Below are positions 17,389-25,912 of a stretch of DNA of 35,994 nucleotides, piece after piece. Within the stretch, counting starts at the first letter, position 1, and each line of letters begins with the position of its first letter. The notes beneath the pieces are model-generated. The model worked only from the letters and a program-made list of their open reading frames with translations. It did no database searches and had not been told where the DNA came from. A program made the position numbers and the translations under genes. Origin of the DNA: a bacterium (GTDB lineage: Bacteria; SZUA-182; SZUA-191; JAJRXT01); NCBI GenBank assembly GCA_024276125.1, contig JAJRXT010000151.1, positions 1-35,994 of the forward strand. The letters run 5' to 3'.

Positions 17389-18135
17389 AAGTATACTTTT
17401 ATACGACTATAATAGGGCTTAAGAAAAAATCGGGATTGTTTTTTCCGTTGGGCAAATATTACCCTACAAGGCAATTCATGTCAATAGCTTATGGTGGTAA
17501 GTTATGGTTTATCGATTATTAGGAACATAAATAAAGTATAGTCAAAATCATTCCACATCGTTGGTTTTGCGTAACATGAGTTACTTGTTATTTTTGACGC
17601 CCGGTTTTTGGAAAAGGATTGTTACGATATGTTGAATTTGCGCTATTTTGTAATTGTGCGCCGAACAAGCTTTTTTTGCAAATTTAAAAAAGCGACTGCA
17701 TAATATTTGCATAAATAACGTGAGTTCGGTATAAGGACACCAAAATATTGTTATATATCAATTAGTAATGTAACATTACTGTAGGTAAGGGGCTTGTTCC
17801 CTCCCGAATCACGGCAATGTTGTTGACTTAAGAAAATTGTCATTCTGAACGCAAAGAAGCTGAGTGAAGAATCTGCTCGCTATTGTGAGGGGAGATTCTT
17901 CGGCCTTCGGCCTTAAGAATGACAGTTAATAAAAGTCTTTTAAATACAAAATATTCTTAAGTTAACAGCATTGCCGAATCACGGGCTTAGGACAGGGGCA
18001 CTAACCCACGCCGCCGCCCCTACAGGTTAATAAATTCAACAACTTTTATGTCGAAATCATGTTAAATAGACCGCAGATTGATTGCAGTAAACACAAAAAA
18101 AGCCAGCTAATATATTTAATTAGCTGGCTTATATT
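17389..18135. other. Gene-free spacer dominated by one nested element
   Basis: 17389-17715 carries no ORF with protein-like character; it includes a GGTTTTGCGTAACATGAG fragment (about 17560) that matches the outer arm of the element at 5157-5494. The remainder is the nested element at 17716-18064, followed by 70 bases before the tRNA. Confidence 0.6.
17716..18064. repeat. Three-layer nested palindrome
   Basis: Outer ends TAACGTGAGTTCGG (17716) and its imperfect inverse ending CATGTTA (18064) are the termini of the MITE family A-D. Inside lies a second inverted pair, CGGCAATGTTGTTGACTTAAG (17812-17832) with CTTAAGTTAACAGCATTGCCG (17956-17976), that is, the CAATGTTGTTGACTTAA repeat of 18564. 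Inside that lies the TGTCATTCTGA palindrome (17838-17924). The order of insertion is therefore readable from outside in. Confidence 0.8.
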
Positions 18136-18210
18136 TGGTAGTCCCAAGGGGAATCGAACCCCTGTCTTCGCCGTGAGAGGGCGATGACCTAACCGCTAGA
18201 CGATGGGACC
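18136..18210 (-). tRNA. tRNA-Glu (anticodon CUC)
   Basis: The minus strand folds as a cloverleaf: acceptor GGTCCCA pairs with TGGGACT, with a G-U at the first pair, and the D-arm is GTCTAGCGGTTAGGTC. The anticodon loop CTCTCAC gives CUC in the centre, the T-arm is AGGGG-TTCGATT-CCCCT, and the CCA end is encoded (18136-18138). Total length is 75 bases. Confidence 0.96.
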
Positions 18211-18264
18211 TTAGGAACTTATAACAAAAGAACAAGGTAGTATAAAAAATCCCATTTTTTCCCT

Positions 18265-18322
18265 TTGCAACCGCGGGTTTTTAAACCAGCCCCCTAGCCG
18301 ACCTTCTGGTCAGCTGCTACAG
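18265..18322. repeat. Double-hairpin repeat (GCGGGTTTTTAAA type), copy 2
   Basis: GCGGGTTTTTAAACC is followed by AGCCGACCTTCTGGTCAGCTGCTACA. The hairpins are less perfect than in the other copies. The preceding AAATCCCATTTT motif also precedes the copies at 20170 and 29029. Confidence 0.65.
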
Positions 18323-18563
18323 GGAATAAGCATAATTGCATAAATATCTATACCTTGTGTTGTAGGATTCTAAAAATCCGACAGCCACAAAAATTAAGTT
18401 CTAAAACCTATTACAGACAACCCAAATTGTTTTATTTAGTCTTAAAATTGGATTTCTTGCACTATTAAAAAAAATTAGTCCCTTGTCAATTTTACAAATT
18501 AAATTTGGTTTATATTAAACCCAACAAGTCAATTTGCAAGGTTTAGATTCCCCCCCCTGCTCT

Positions 18564-18797
18564 CAATGTTGTTGACTTAATATACCGGAATTTAAAAATG
18601 TAGGGTGGAACAAGCCCATATTTGATAGTTGCGGTTCCACCATAGTCCGCTGCCAGGTGGTGGATTCGGGGCGATCTTTTGAACGTTTTGTGTTATTTGC
18701 TCATTTTTTGGTGATCGGTTATATAAAAGCCCCTTAATCCACCCTACTGTGAGATTATTTTTTTGCCTAACCTAAAATCCTTAAGTCAACAACATTG
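18564..18797. repeat. Nested element with CAATGTTGTTGACTTAA termini
   Basis: CAATGTTGTTGACTTAA (18564-18580) and TTAAGTCAACAACATTG (18781-18797) are perfect 17-bp inverted repeats. Between them are a GTAGGGTGGAAC ... GGTTCCACC unit (18599-18645) and a GGTGGATTCGGGGCGATC ... TAATCCACCCTAC unit (18657-18746). The terminal motif also forms the second layer of the element at 17716. Confidence 0.8.
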
Positions 18798-18985
18798 CCC
18801 CTGCCCTGATTACAACATAATAAGAATTATAACATAAAGAGCTTACATATACAAAGTAATTCTTACAAATTTACAGAAAAATTATCCGAACATACCCATG
18901 TTTAAAAAACATGCTTTGCCTAACGCGAGGGATAAAAGTAAGCAGCTCTGTATTTAAGTACAAATATATTCTATACAAATTGATC

Positions 18986-19013
18986 TTGACATTTGTATAA
19001 ATAAGTATAAAAT
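18986..19013 (+). promoter_or_regulatory. Possible sigma-70 promoter for the papain-like protease
   Basis: TTGACA at 18986-18991, 16 bases, then TAAAAT at 19008-19013 (TATAAA overlaps at 19006). It lies about 250 bp before the ATG at 19265, in the correct direction, beyond the last repeat. Confidence 0.5.
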
Positions 19014-19264
19014 TTAATATGCTTATTTTAAGCGGTTTTATCCTGTAAGAATTTCCTCATTTTGTAGTAGCGCACTGTTTCATAACTCTAGGATACCTTG
19101 AAAAATTAGGAATTTCATTCAATTCAATATCAAGGCATGCAAAAAATTCGGTCGTAGATATATACTGTAGGCTGTATTTTAAAGCATAATGCAGATATTA
19201 AACTAAACGGAAAAAATAATTTTTAAAGGTGCCATCTAATGCAGTAAAAAAGGAGGCTAAAAAG

Positions 19265-20140
19265 ATGGGTGAAGTAATTAAAAAAGTAGGAATGGGATGG
19301 TTGCCGTACTATCCTGATTTTAGGGATTATTCAGAAGAAAATAAAGAAATCGCTTCCATGGGCAAAAAAGTCGGGATTCTAAGTTCAGCTCCTGCCAGTA
19401 TCCCTGGTTCCACCGATTTAAAGTCATGGTGCTCGCCGGTTGAAGATCAAGGGCAAATTGGTTCCTGTACTTCCCAAGCCGGAGTAGGGGTAGTGGAATA
19501 CTTTGAAAGAAGAGCCTATGGCAAACATATTAACGGCTCGCGCTTGTTTGTTTATAAAACTACCAGAAACTTATTGCAATGGGACGGAGATACAGGGGCA
19601 TTCCTGCGCTCTACTATGGCTGCGCTAAGGCTTTTCGGCGTTCCGCCTGAGAATTACTGGCCGTATAATACCGCTGATTGCGATAAAGAACCAACCGCTT
19701 TTTGTTATTCTTTTGCTCAAAATTATCAAGCAATTAAATATGCTCGCCTTGATCCTCCGAATATTGATCGTAACTCATTACTTAAAAGAATTAAAGCATG
19801 TCTTGCCGCCGGTATACCCGCTATGTTTGGTTTTACCGTATTTAATTCCATATCTCAGGCCGCATCCAGCGGTAAAATCCCATTTCCTTGTCCGGGTGAA
19901 AAAGTCGCCGGAGGACATGCGATTGTAGCAGTTGGCTATGACGATAAAATGAAAATTAAAAATACGGATTGCGGCGTCGTAACCGAAGGGGCGCTGCTTA
20001 TCCGCAATTCATGGGGTTCTGGATGGGGAGATAAGGGTTATGGCTGGTTTCCCTATAAATATGTACTGCAAAACCTGGCAGTTGACTGGTGGATACTCCT
20101 TAGTAATGAATGGCTGGATACAGGCAATTTCGGTCTTTAA
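19265..20140 (+). CDS. Papain-like (C1 family) cysteine peptidase
   Basis: The papain active site is complete: oxyanion Gln62 and nucleophile Cys68 in DQGQIGSCTS, the catalytic His in GGHAIVAVGYDD, and the Asn in IRNSWGSGWGDKGYG. At 291 residues it is a catalytic domain with almost no pro-region; the N-terminus GMGWLPYYPDFRDYS is typical of bacterial C1A-like peptidases. No signal peptide is visible, so it is probably cytoplasmic or released by another route. ATG 19265 is chosen because AGGAGG stands eight bases upstream; a GTG at 19229 would extend the frame by 12 codons but would place that site inside the gene. It is a single gene with repeats on both sides. Substrate unknown. Confidence 0.9.
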   Translation: MGEVIKKVGMGWLPYYPDFRDYSEENKEIASMGKKVGILSSAPASIPGSTDLKSWCSPVEDQGQIGSCTSQAGVGVVEYFERRAYGKHINGSRLFVYKTTRNLLQWDGDTGAFLRSTMAALRLFGVPPENYWPYNTADCDKEPTAFCYSFAQNYQAIKYARLDPPNIDRNSLLKRIKACLAAGIPAMFGFTVFNSISQAASSGKIPFPCPGEKVAGGHAIVAVGYDDKMKIKNTDCGVVTEGALLIRNSWGSGWGDKGYGWFPYKYVLQNLAVDWWILLSNEWLDTGNFGL

Positions 20141-20169
20141 TTCGATAATACAGGTATAGCAAATCCCAT

Positions 20170-20237
20170 TGTAGCTGCGGGTTTTTAAACCCGCCCTTAT
20201 ATAGCCGACTCACCGACCTAAAGGTCGGCCGCTACAG
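20170..20237. repeat. Double-hairpin repeat (GCGGGTTTTTAAACCCGC type), copy 3
   Basis: GCGGGTTTTTAAACCCGC is followed by CCGACCTAAAGGTCGG, bounded by TGTAGC and GCTACA. It lies 30 bp after the stop of the protease gene and might end its transcript. Confidence 0.8.
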
Positions 20238-20288
20238 CGCGCTTTGCGCCTAAGGGAAACTATGTTCCGATAATTATCCAAGTAGCAT

Positions 20289-20380
20289 TGGTGGATTCGG
20301 GGAGATTTATTTGTTTTTTTCAGTGTTCTTTAAGAATGTAAGAACGCCTGTAATATAACGCCTCTTAATCCACCCTACAG
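20289..20380. repeat. GGTGGATTCGGGG ... TAATCCACCCTAC repeat
   Basis: About 92 bp with imperfect inverted ends, same unit as at 5196 and 18657. No coding capacity. Confidence 0.75.
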
Positions 20381-20429
20381 TTTTGTTGATATTTATAAAT
20401 ATTTTAAGTTACAGCTTGTTGAAAATAAA

Positions 20430-20471
20430 TGCCTCTTCCAAAAGATTAATATTGGGAGAGGCATTTTTTTT
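20430..20471 (+). terminator. Rho-independent terminator
   Basis: TGCCTCTTCCAA pairs with TTGGGAGAGGCA (one G-U), followed by eight T. It stands about 290 bp after the protease stop, in the right direction to end its transcript. Confidence 0.8.
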
Positions 20472-20687
20472 GCGTATAGGCTGAGTTTCTGGTAAGGTAG
20501 AACCAGCGGGGTATTCTGGAAAATTGCTCTTTCGTCCAATATTTTTGCTATGCTTATACTAAATTGCATTTAACTATCTATTCTTTTAGCTTTTAGCCCG
20601 AATAATTCGGTAAGTCAACCTTACGTTCAACATAAAACTTATTTGATTTAATGGCTATTAGAATTAACTCCGAAAATGATTATATTC

Positions 20688-20840
20688 TGTCATTGTCAGG
20701 CCGTAGGCCGAAGAATCTGCTCGCATATGTGGGCAGATTCTTTACGGAATTTATCCTCGAGCAAAGCGAAGGACTTCGTTTCGTTCAGAATTACAGCTAA
20801 TAAAATTAAACAGCTTTGGTTTCGCAAGAGAACTAAATAG
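20688..20840. repeat. TGTCATTCTGA-type repeat with long tail, copy 5
   Basis: A rearranged copy (TGTCATTGTCAGGCC ... TTCAGAATTACAG) is followed by a tail AATTAAACAGCTTTGGTTTC and CGCAAGAGAACT that is also present at 7465-7505. Confidence 0.7.
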
Positions 20841-20978
20841 CCATTTTTGATTTTGTTATCCTGTAGGGGTAGGTTTTAAACCTACCCCTACAACTGGCGG
20901 GGATGCGCTCCTTCCCCGTATGACATTCTCACTTTATTATGCGTAGGATGAATATAATTAACCACCGCCGGAATAAAT

Positions 20979-23102
20979 ATGAAAAAAAAGTTCATTAATG
21001 TAAGAGAAATCGTCTGGGTTTCCAGTATAATCTCTATCTGTATTACTATTTGGTTCGGAATGTTTTTATACCATAGTACCGAAGAGAAAATGGCCGAACA
21101 ATTTAATGCTCAACAGATTATTCTAGCTCAGGAAACAGCTACCGGTATGGAAGAGTATATGGGATTTTTAAAACGTACTCTAACCTTGGTCAGTTCCATG
21201 GATGATTGGTGGACATATAATAATGCTGGCGCTAAAAATAAGTTTTCTGTATTATTTCATGATACAGCGGTAATTGATATCTGGCATATAAATCGTTTGG
21301 GCGAAATTGATTACAGTATTGAAAAACCTATTGCAAATGAGTTGCAGTTTATGGCCAAAAGACTTTGGTGGCAATTGGGCCGCCTGGAAGTTGGAGAAAA
21401 TAAGGTCTCAGGAATTTTCAAATATAAACACCTACCCTCAGATACGACCAAAGCCATTGTTTTGGTAAGCAGATTAGCGCAAACTCTTCCCCCTTCTAAT
21501 GCGAACTTGCAGGATGAACCGGCCAGAATTACTCACGGGCTGGCCTTTGTTGTTTCATTAAATAGATTGTTTACCAAATTTATTACCCCTATAAAATCTG
21601 GAAATACGGGTTATGCCTGGCTGCTTGACGATAACGGAGTACTCTTACATCATCCCTAACATCCTGAGATGATAGACCGCTCTATATTTAAGATCGAAGA
21701 TGAATGCTATCAGTGCCATCTTTCTTTTGATGTAGAACGTATGATTGTAAATAAAAAAATAACCTCTAACGGTCGTTACCTGGCAGCTAATAAAAATGAT
21801 AAATTAATAGCTTACTCGCCAATTAAAATAGGTAAGCGCGTATGGATGATAGCGGTATCCGCGCCTTTTAGTGAAGTTACCAAATTAGTACGCAGCAACT
21901 TATATAAAATTATGTTATTTTCCTCCATAATTATCGGTATAATATTAGGAGTAACCAATTTTATTTTTAAAATTAATAAAGAAAAAATGGAGGCTGAAAA
22001 CAGGGCATTATATGCCGATAAACTGGAGCGCGAAGTACAAGAGCGAACCTATGAAATAAAGCAGGAAAAACAAAAACTGGATGATATCGTAAGCGCTATA
22101 GGGGCTGAACTTTCGGTTATTGATTGTAATTATAATATCTTGTGGGCTAATGAAAAGGTGATTAGACGTTTCGGTTCCATTAAAAATATGACGAATACAT
22201 GTTGTTATAAAACCTATTACAAAAGAAAGGATATTTGTCCGCAATGTCCGGCTAGGGATACATTTAAAAGCGCCTCTGTCAGCCAAAGCGAGCTTAAGCT
22301 TTTAAATAATGACGAAATGCGCTATTATCAAATTACAGCGACCCCAATTATGGACTCTGCCGGTCGTGTAGTACAGGTTCTTGCGCTAACGCGGGATATT
22401 ACCACACAAAAACGCCAGGAACAGGTTTTGATCGAGTCAGAACGTATGTCCGCCGTGGGTCAAATCGCTATCGGTCTTGCGCATGATTTGGGTAATCCGC
22501 TGACTATAATTGCCGGCTCTGTACAATTTTGTTTGCAAAATTTAGAGCCGCCGGATAATGTCAAAGAATATCTGGAAGTGGTAAACCGGAATGCTACTGC
22601 GGCCAACCGCGTTATTAAAGCATTGTTACACTTTGCCAGACCTTCTAAAGGGATACTTTATACTCCGGTTTACATTGTTGAATTAATCCAAAAAACCTTA
22701 TTATTGTTAAAATCTGAATTGGGTAAAAAAGAGATTGAAGTTAAAGAAAAATATGCCGACGAGGTATTTAAGGTTTCAGGGGATAGAAGTCAGTTGGAAC
22801 AGGTGTTGGTAAATATCATCTTAAATGCTGTAGAGGCGCTGCCGCCTAAAGGTAAAATTGATATAAGCCTGTTTCAGGATGAGCGTTTTATTCAATTAAA
22901 AATTACAGATAATGGTCCGGGGATTCCTGAAGAACATCTGGATTCCATTTTTAATCCATTTTATACAACCAGAGTACGCGGGGTTGGATTAGGATTATCT
23001 ATTTCCAAGCGAATTATAGAACAACATAAGGGGAAAATTACAGCGGAAAACTTAGCTTCCGGCGGCGCTGTACTCAAGATTTTTCTGCCTGTTGCCGCTT
23101 AG
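20979..23102 (+). CDS. Sensor histidine kinase with periplasmic CxxCH motif, interrupted by in-frame TAA
   Basis: Domains in order: membrane helix 1 (residues about 12-31), a dCache-like periplasmic sensor, membrane helix 2 (about 309-330), a coiled coil, a PAS domain with a CPQC cysteine pair, HisKA (GLAHDLGNPLTII) and HATPase (NIILNAVEALP, DNGPGIP, GVGLGLSI). After 226 codons the frame meets TAA (21657-21659) inside the sensor, between LLHHP and HPEMIDRS, then continues uninterrupted in the same frame for 480 codons. Just after it, ECYQCH (codons at 21705-21719) is a CxxCH c-type heme attachment motif, so the sensor may be a heme or redox sensor. Its probable partner is the NtrC-like regulator downstream. 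Confidence 0.87.
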
Positions 23103-23160
23103 AGGCTGTGTCATAACTGCCCTCAACCTGTCATTCATGCGAAGGCAGGCATGACAGGAT
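23101..23160. repeat. Solo end of the IS1182-like/MITE family
   Basis: AGAGGCTGTGTCATAACT begins within the TAG stop of the sensor kinase and matches the ends at 1645 and 35856. It is followed by a TGTCATTC ... ATGACAGG palindrome; no matching second end was found. The gap continues to 23323 with a GGGAGGGGACAAGC fragment that resembles sequence near 4880. Confidence 0.6.
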
Positions 23161-23326
23161 ACGAAAAGCCTTTCATTATATTATAGCCATTAAAACAACA
23201 ACATTGGGTACAAGTCCTGCCCGTTGTTTCGGGAGGGGACAAGCCGTCTCCCCTACAGAAAATTTGCATCAATTAAGTCCATGAAAAACATTAACTACCT
23301 GATCGGTAACAGGAGGGTATAATTAG

Positions 23327-24723
23327 GTTAAAGAAAAATTTAGAGCAGCTACTATTTTGGTGGTTGATGATGAACAGGATATGCGCTGGCTGTTGGCTAA
23401 TATTTTAAAAAGCAAGGGTTATCAGGTCAAAGAAGCGGTAGATGGAGTTGACGCTTTAGCCAAAATTGAACAAAATCCACCGGATTTGGTTATGTTGGAT
23501 ATGAAGATGCCCCGAATGGATGGTATGGAGACTCTCAAAAATATTAGAAAGATTAATTATTCCCTGCCGGTTATTATGCTGACAGCACATGGAGATATTC
23601 CCAGTTCGGTTGAAGCTATGAGAAATGGCGCTAATGATTTTCTTACCAAACCGTTCGATAATGACCAGATTGTCTATGCGATTAAACGGCTGTTGGATTA
23701 TTTACTTTTGCAAAAAGAAGTAAAAACCTTAAGAGAGCAGTTAAAGGATCAATTCTCACTTTTTTCCTTAATGGGCGCCAGCAGACCTATAAAAAAAATA
23801 AGCTATCAGGTAGACCAAGTAGCCAAAACCAAATTTACCGTAGTCTTGCAAGGTGAGACCGGCACGGGTAAGGAGTTGGTTGCTCATTTTATTCACCGCA
23901 AAAGCCCGCGCTGCGATATGCCTTTTATACCGGTAGATTGTGGAGCAATACCGGATACATTGATAGAAAGCGAGCTTTTCGGCTATGTAAAGGGCGCATT
24001 TACCGGCGCCAATCAAGATAAGGCCGGTTTTTTTGAGATGGCTCAAAAAGGCACCTTATTTTTGGATGAGATAGCCAATATCCCCTTAAATACCCAAAAA
24101 AATTGTTACGGGTGCTTCAGGAGAGACGTTTTTACCGGCTGGGGGCTATTAAACCTATTGACGTAGATGTAAGAATTATTACCGCATCCAATTTATTGTT
24201 AAATGAAGAGGTCGCAAACGGTAATATGCGCGAGGATTTGTTTCACCGCTTAAATGAATTTACCATTTATCTGCCGCCGCTGCGTGAGCGCAAAGAAGAT
24301 ATTTTGTTTTTAGCCAAAAAATTTGTTGATGAGACATCTACAGAATTGGGTAAAAAATTACATGGTTTTTCGCAGGAAAGTATAAATTGGCTTTTAGAAC
24401 AGTCTTGGAGCGGTAATGTGCGTGAATTAAGGAATACAATACGTCGGGCTGTACTGCTTTCTCCCGATATTATTCAACCGCACCATTTGTTTCAGCCTTC
24501 AGGAATACAGATGATATCATCCCCTAAAGAGTCAGTCTTATCCAATGTTAGCGGCGGGGCGTTAAAAGATATAGCCCAGCATGCGGTAGAACGCGCTGAA
24601 AAACGGGCTATCTTACAAGCGCTGGAGGAGGTTCACGGCAACAAAGTTAAAGCCGCTCAGCGCTTACATATTGATTACAAAACATTATATCGCAAGATAA
24701 AAAAGTACGACTTAAATCGGTAG
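23327..24723 (+). CDS. NtrC-type sigma-54 response regulator, frameshifted and with a damaged start
   Basis: The receiver domain (ILVVDDEQD, phosphoacceptor MLDMKMP, LTKPFD) is followed by the AAA+ domain with Walker A GETGTGKE, the sigma-54-contacting GAFTGA and FLDEIANI, and by a Fis-type helix-turn-helix (NKVKAAQRLHIDYKTLYRKIK). The frame breaks at a run of seven A (24096-24102); with eight A it reads NTQKKLLRVLQERRFY, as expected. A perfect AGGAGGG (23311-23317) predicts the start at 23324-23326, but that codon is TAG; the next in-frame candidates are ATT 23354 and TTG 23357, which would cut into the first beta-strand. It is probably inactive, or depends on slippage, or reflects sequence error. 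Partner of the upstream kinase. Confidence 0.85.
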
Positions 24724-24739
24724 TATCTGGTTAACCCGC

Positions 24740-24803
24740 ATCTACTGTAGATGCCGACCTAAAGGTCGGCTAGGAGGGCGGGTTTAAAAACCCGCTGCTA
24801 CAA
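24740..24803. repeat. Double-hairpin repeat, copy 4, reverse orientation
   Basis: GCCGACCTAAAGGTCGGC comes first, then GCGGGTTTAAAAACCCGC and TGCTACA. It lies directly after the ntrC-like stop. Confidence 0.8.
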
Positions 24804-24828
24804 AACGAAAAAATGGTATTTCCTATAC

Positions 24829-24964
24829 TAACGTGAGTTCAGTATAAAAAAAGTTTAATTTATTTATAAAAGATAAAACCTTGGGGGAAACCCTTCTTGA
24901 AAGAAGGGTTCCTCAAGGTTTTGACTTTATAAATAAGTTAATCAATTATATCGAACTCACGTTA
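24829..24964. repeat. MITE-like element, copy D (short form, 136 bp)
   Basis: Perfect 12-bp termini TAACGTGAGTTC / GAACTCACGTTA, A/T-rich arms and one inner module (CCTTGGGGGAAACCCTTCTT ... AAGAAGGGTTCCTCAAGG). It lacks the GGAATTTGGTTGGCGGCAC module found in copies A-C, so it may be the ancestral or a deleted form. Confidence 0.85.
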
Positions 24965-25024
24965 TCAAGTAAAAATAGCAAACATAAAATTCGCCCACAC
25001 GCCCACAGTTCCTTGGGAGTACCG

Positions 25025-25210
25025 TTATTCTTCCTTAAATTTATCTTGAAACAAGACTCCATGGCCGGTATCATCCATAAAGGTGGTTTGTCCTTGTAGG
25101 CCTTTAAATTCTTTTTTTAACTCTTCTTTGCTATAGGATACTTCAATCTCCGGTTTTTTATATTCTTGCTCTTTTTCATTTTCCTTGGAATTTTGTTTTA
25201 CTTTGTCCAT
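25025..25210 (-). CDS. Small charged protein with a YKKPEIEV segment
   Basis: 61 residues from ATG 25210, with GGAG nine bases upstream. The frame is also open 13 codons further up. The composition is rich in Lys and Glu; it begins MDKVKQNSKENEKEQEYKKPEIEV and ends DDTGHGVLFQDKFKEE. The Y-x-K-P-E-x-E-V pattern recalls the leader region of some ribosomally made modified peptides, but no modification enzyme is adjacent. No family is recognised; it may equally be a small soluble protein. It stands alone between the MITE at 24829 and a gene-free region. Confidence 0.5.
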   Translation of the reverse strand: MDKVKQNSKENEKEQEYKKPEIEVSYSKEELKKEFKGLQGQTTFMDDTGHGVLFQDKFKEE

Positions 25211-25367
25211 AAGATTATTCTCCACGCATAAAATGTTGCATTTACCCACATTAATATACCAAACCCAAATAACTTTAGTATCACACTATACCCTATATCA
25301 GGCAAAGTTATAGAAATTAAAAATATTAAGCAGGCATTACACAACCCTGCCTAATTTAAAAAAATTA

Positions 25368-25485
25368 TGCTAATTGGTTGGTTTTATAGGCATAATGCAG
25401 AGTTAAAGCTTACAGATACAGCTAATTTAAAGCAAAAAAATAGCTGTATCATGCCCAAGCAACCCTACCGGCCTAGCATAATCTT
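25368..25485. other. Possible structured RNA or palindromic element
   Basis: ATTATGCTA (about 25369-25377) pairs with TAGCATAAT (about 25476-25484) as an outer stem. Inside, GATACAGCTA pairs perfectly with TAGCTGTATC (about 25415-25450). The unpaired parts (GGTTGGTTTTATAGGC and GCCCAAGCAACCCTACCGGCC) are complementary in places. It does not match any riboswitch consensus I know and is not repeated in the window. Confidence 0.35.
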
Positions 25486-25634
25486 ACAATTTTTATTTTG
25501 AATAATTTAGAAAGGAAAGTAATTTCATAGTGTTACAAAATACATTGTAACTAACACCAGGAAACATATTTATTAAACAAAAAAAGTGTCGGCTTGTCAA
25601 GTAAAATTTACTCTAAACTCATTTTGTCCAGCGC

Positions 25635-25663
25635 TTGACAAATTGACACAAAAGTTCTATAGT
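25635..25663 (+). promoter_or_regulatory. Sigma-70 promoter upstream of the PAS kinase
   Basis: TTGACA (25635-25640), 17 bases, TATAGT (25658-25663). This is the best-matching promoter in the window, about 250 bp before the ATG at 25913, with a MITE in the intervening leader. Confidence 0.7.
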
Positions 25664-25767
25664 AAATTACATTTTTATGGGTAAACCTGTCCTTTACATG
25701 CGGTTTTATGTAAAAAGTAGAAATATAACCGAATATTACTGACAATACTTGAATATATTATCCAATA

Positions 25768-25892
25768 GAGGCTCGTGCAAAAGTAACTGTCATTCCCGAA
25801 TGTCTTTAAAAGAGAATCCAGGTTTTTCAAACAATTAAAACTAGATTCCCGCTTAAAATCACTGCGGGAATGATATTTTTGCAAAAGGCTCC
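25768..25892. mobile_element. 125-bp MITE with about 30-bp terminal inverted repeats
   Basis: Left end GAGGCTCGTGCAAAAGTAAC continuing TGTCATTCCCG; right end CGGGAATGATATTTTTGCAA continuing AAGGCTCC. Inner arms resemble TAGATTCCCGC / GCGGGAATGA. It lies in the transcribed leader of the PAS kinase and ends 20 bp before its start codon. Confidence 0.75.
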
Positions 25893-25912
25893 AATATTAA
25901 TAAGGTATTCTT

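Larger units (their letters stand above)
18211..19264. other. Gene-free spacer upstream of the papain-like protease
   Basis: No gene was found. It contains the double hairpin at 18265-18322, a TTCTAAAAATCCG segment also found near 5045, the nested element at 18564-18797, a possible promoter at 18986-19013, and about 250 bases of apparent 5' leader without a recognised riboswitch. Confidence 0.55.
20141..20978. other. Repeat-filled spacer before the sensor kinase
   Basis: No gene. It contains the double hairpin (20170-20237), a GGTGGATTCGGGG element (20289-20380), a terminator (20430-20471), and a long repeat (20688-20840). A further hairpin, GTAGGGGTAGGTTTTAAACCTACCCCTAC, lies around 20863-20891. 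Confidence 0.6.
25211..25912. other. Spacer upstream of the PAS kinase
   Basis: No ORF with protein-like character. It contains a set of inverted repeats that could fold as a multi-branched RNA (25368-25485), a good sigma-70 promoter (25635-25663) and a palindromic MITE (25768-25892). Confidence 0.6.

Noticed and set aside
19020-19228. Riboswitch in the leader of the papain-like protease
   Set aside because: No match to a known consensus and no convincing paired stems; treated as plain leader.
24881-25099. 72-codon plus-strand ORF
   Set aside because: Begins inside MITE copy D and runs antisense to the more convincing small ORF at 25025-25210.
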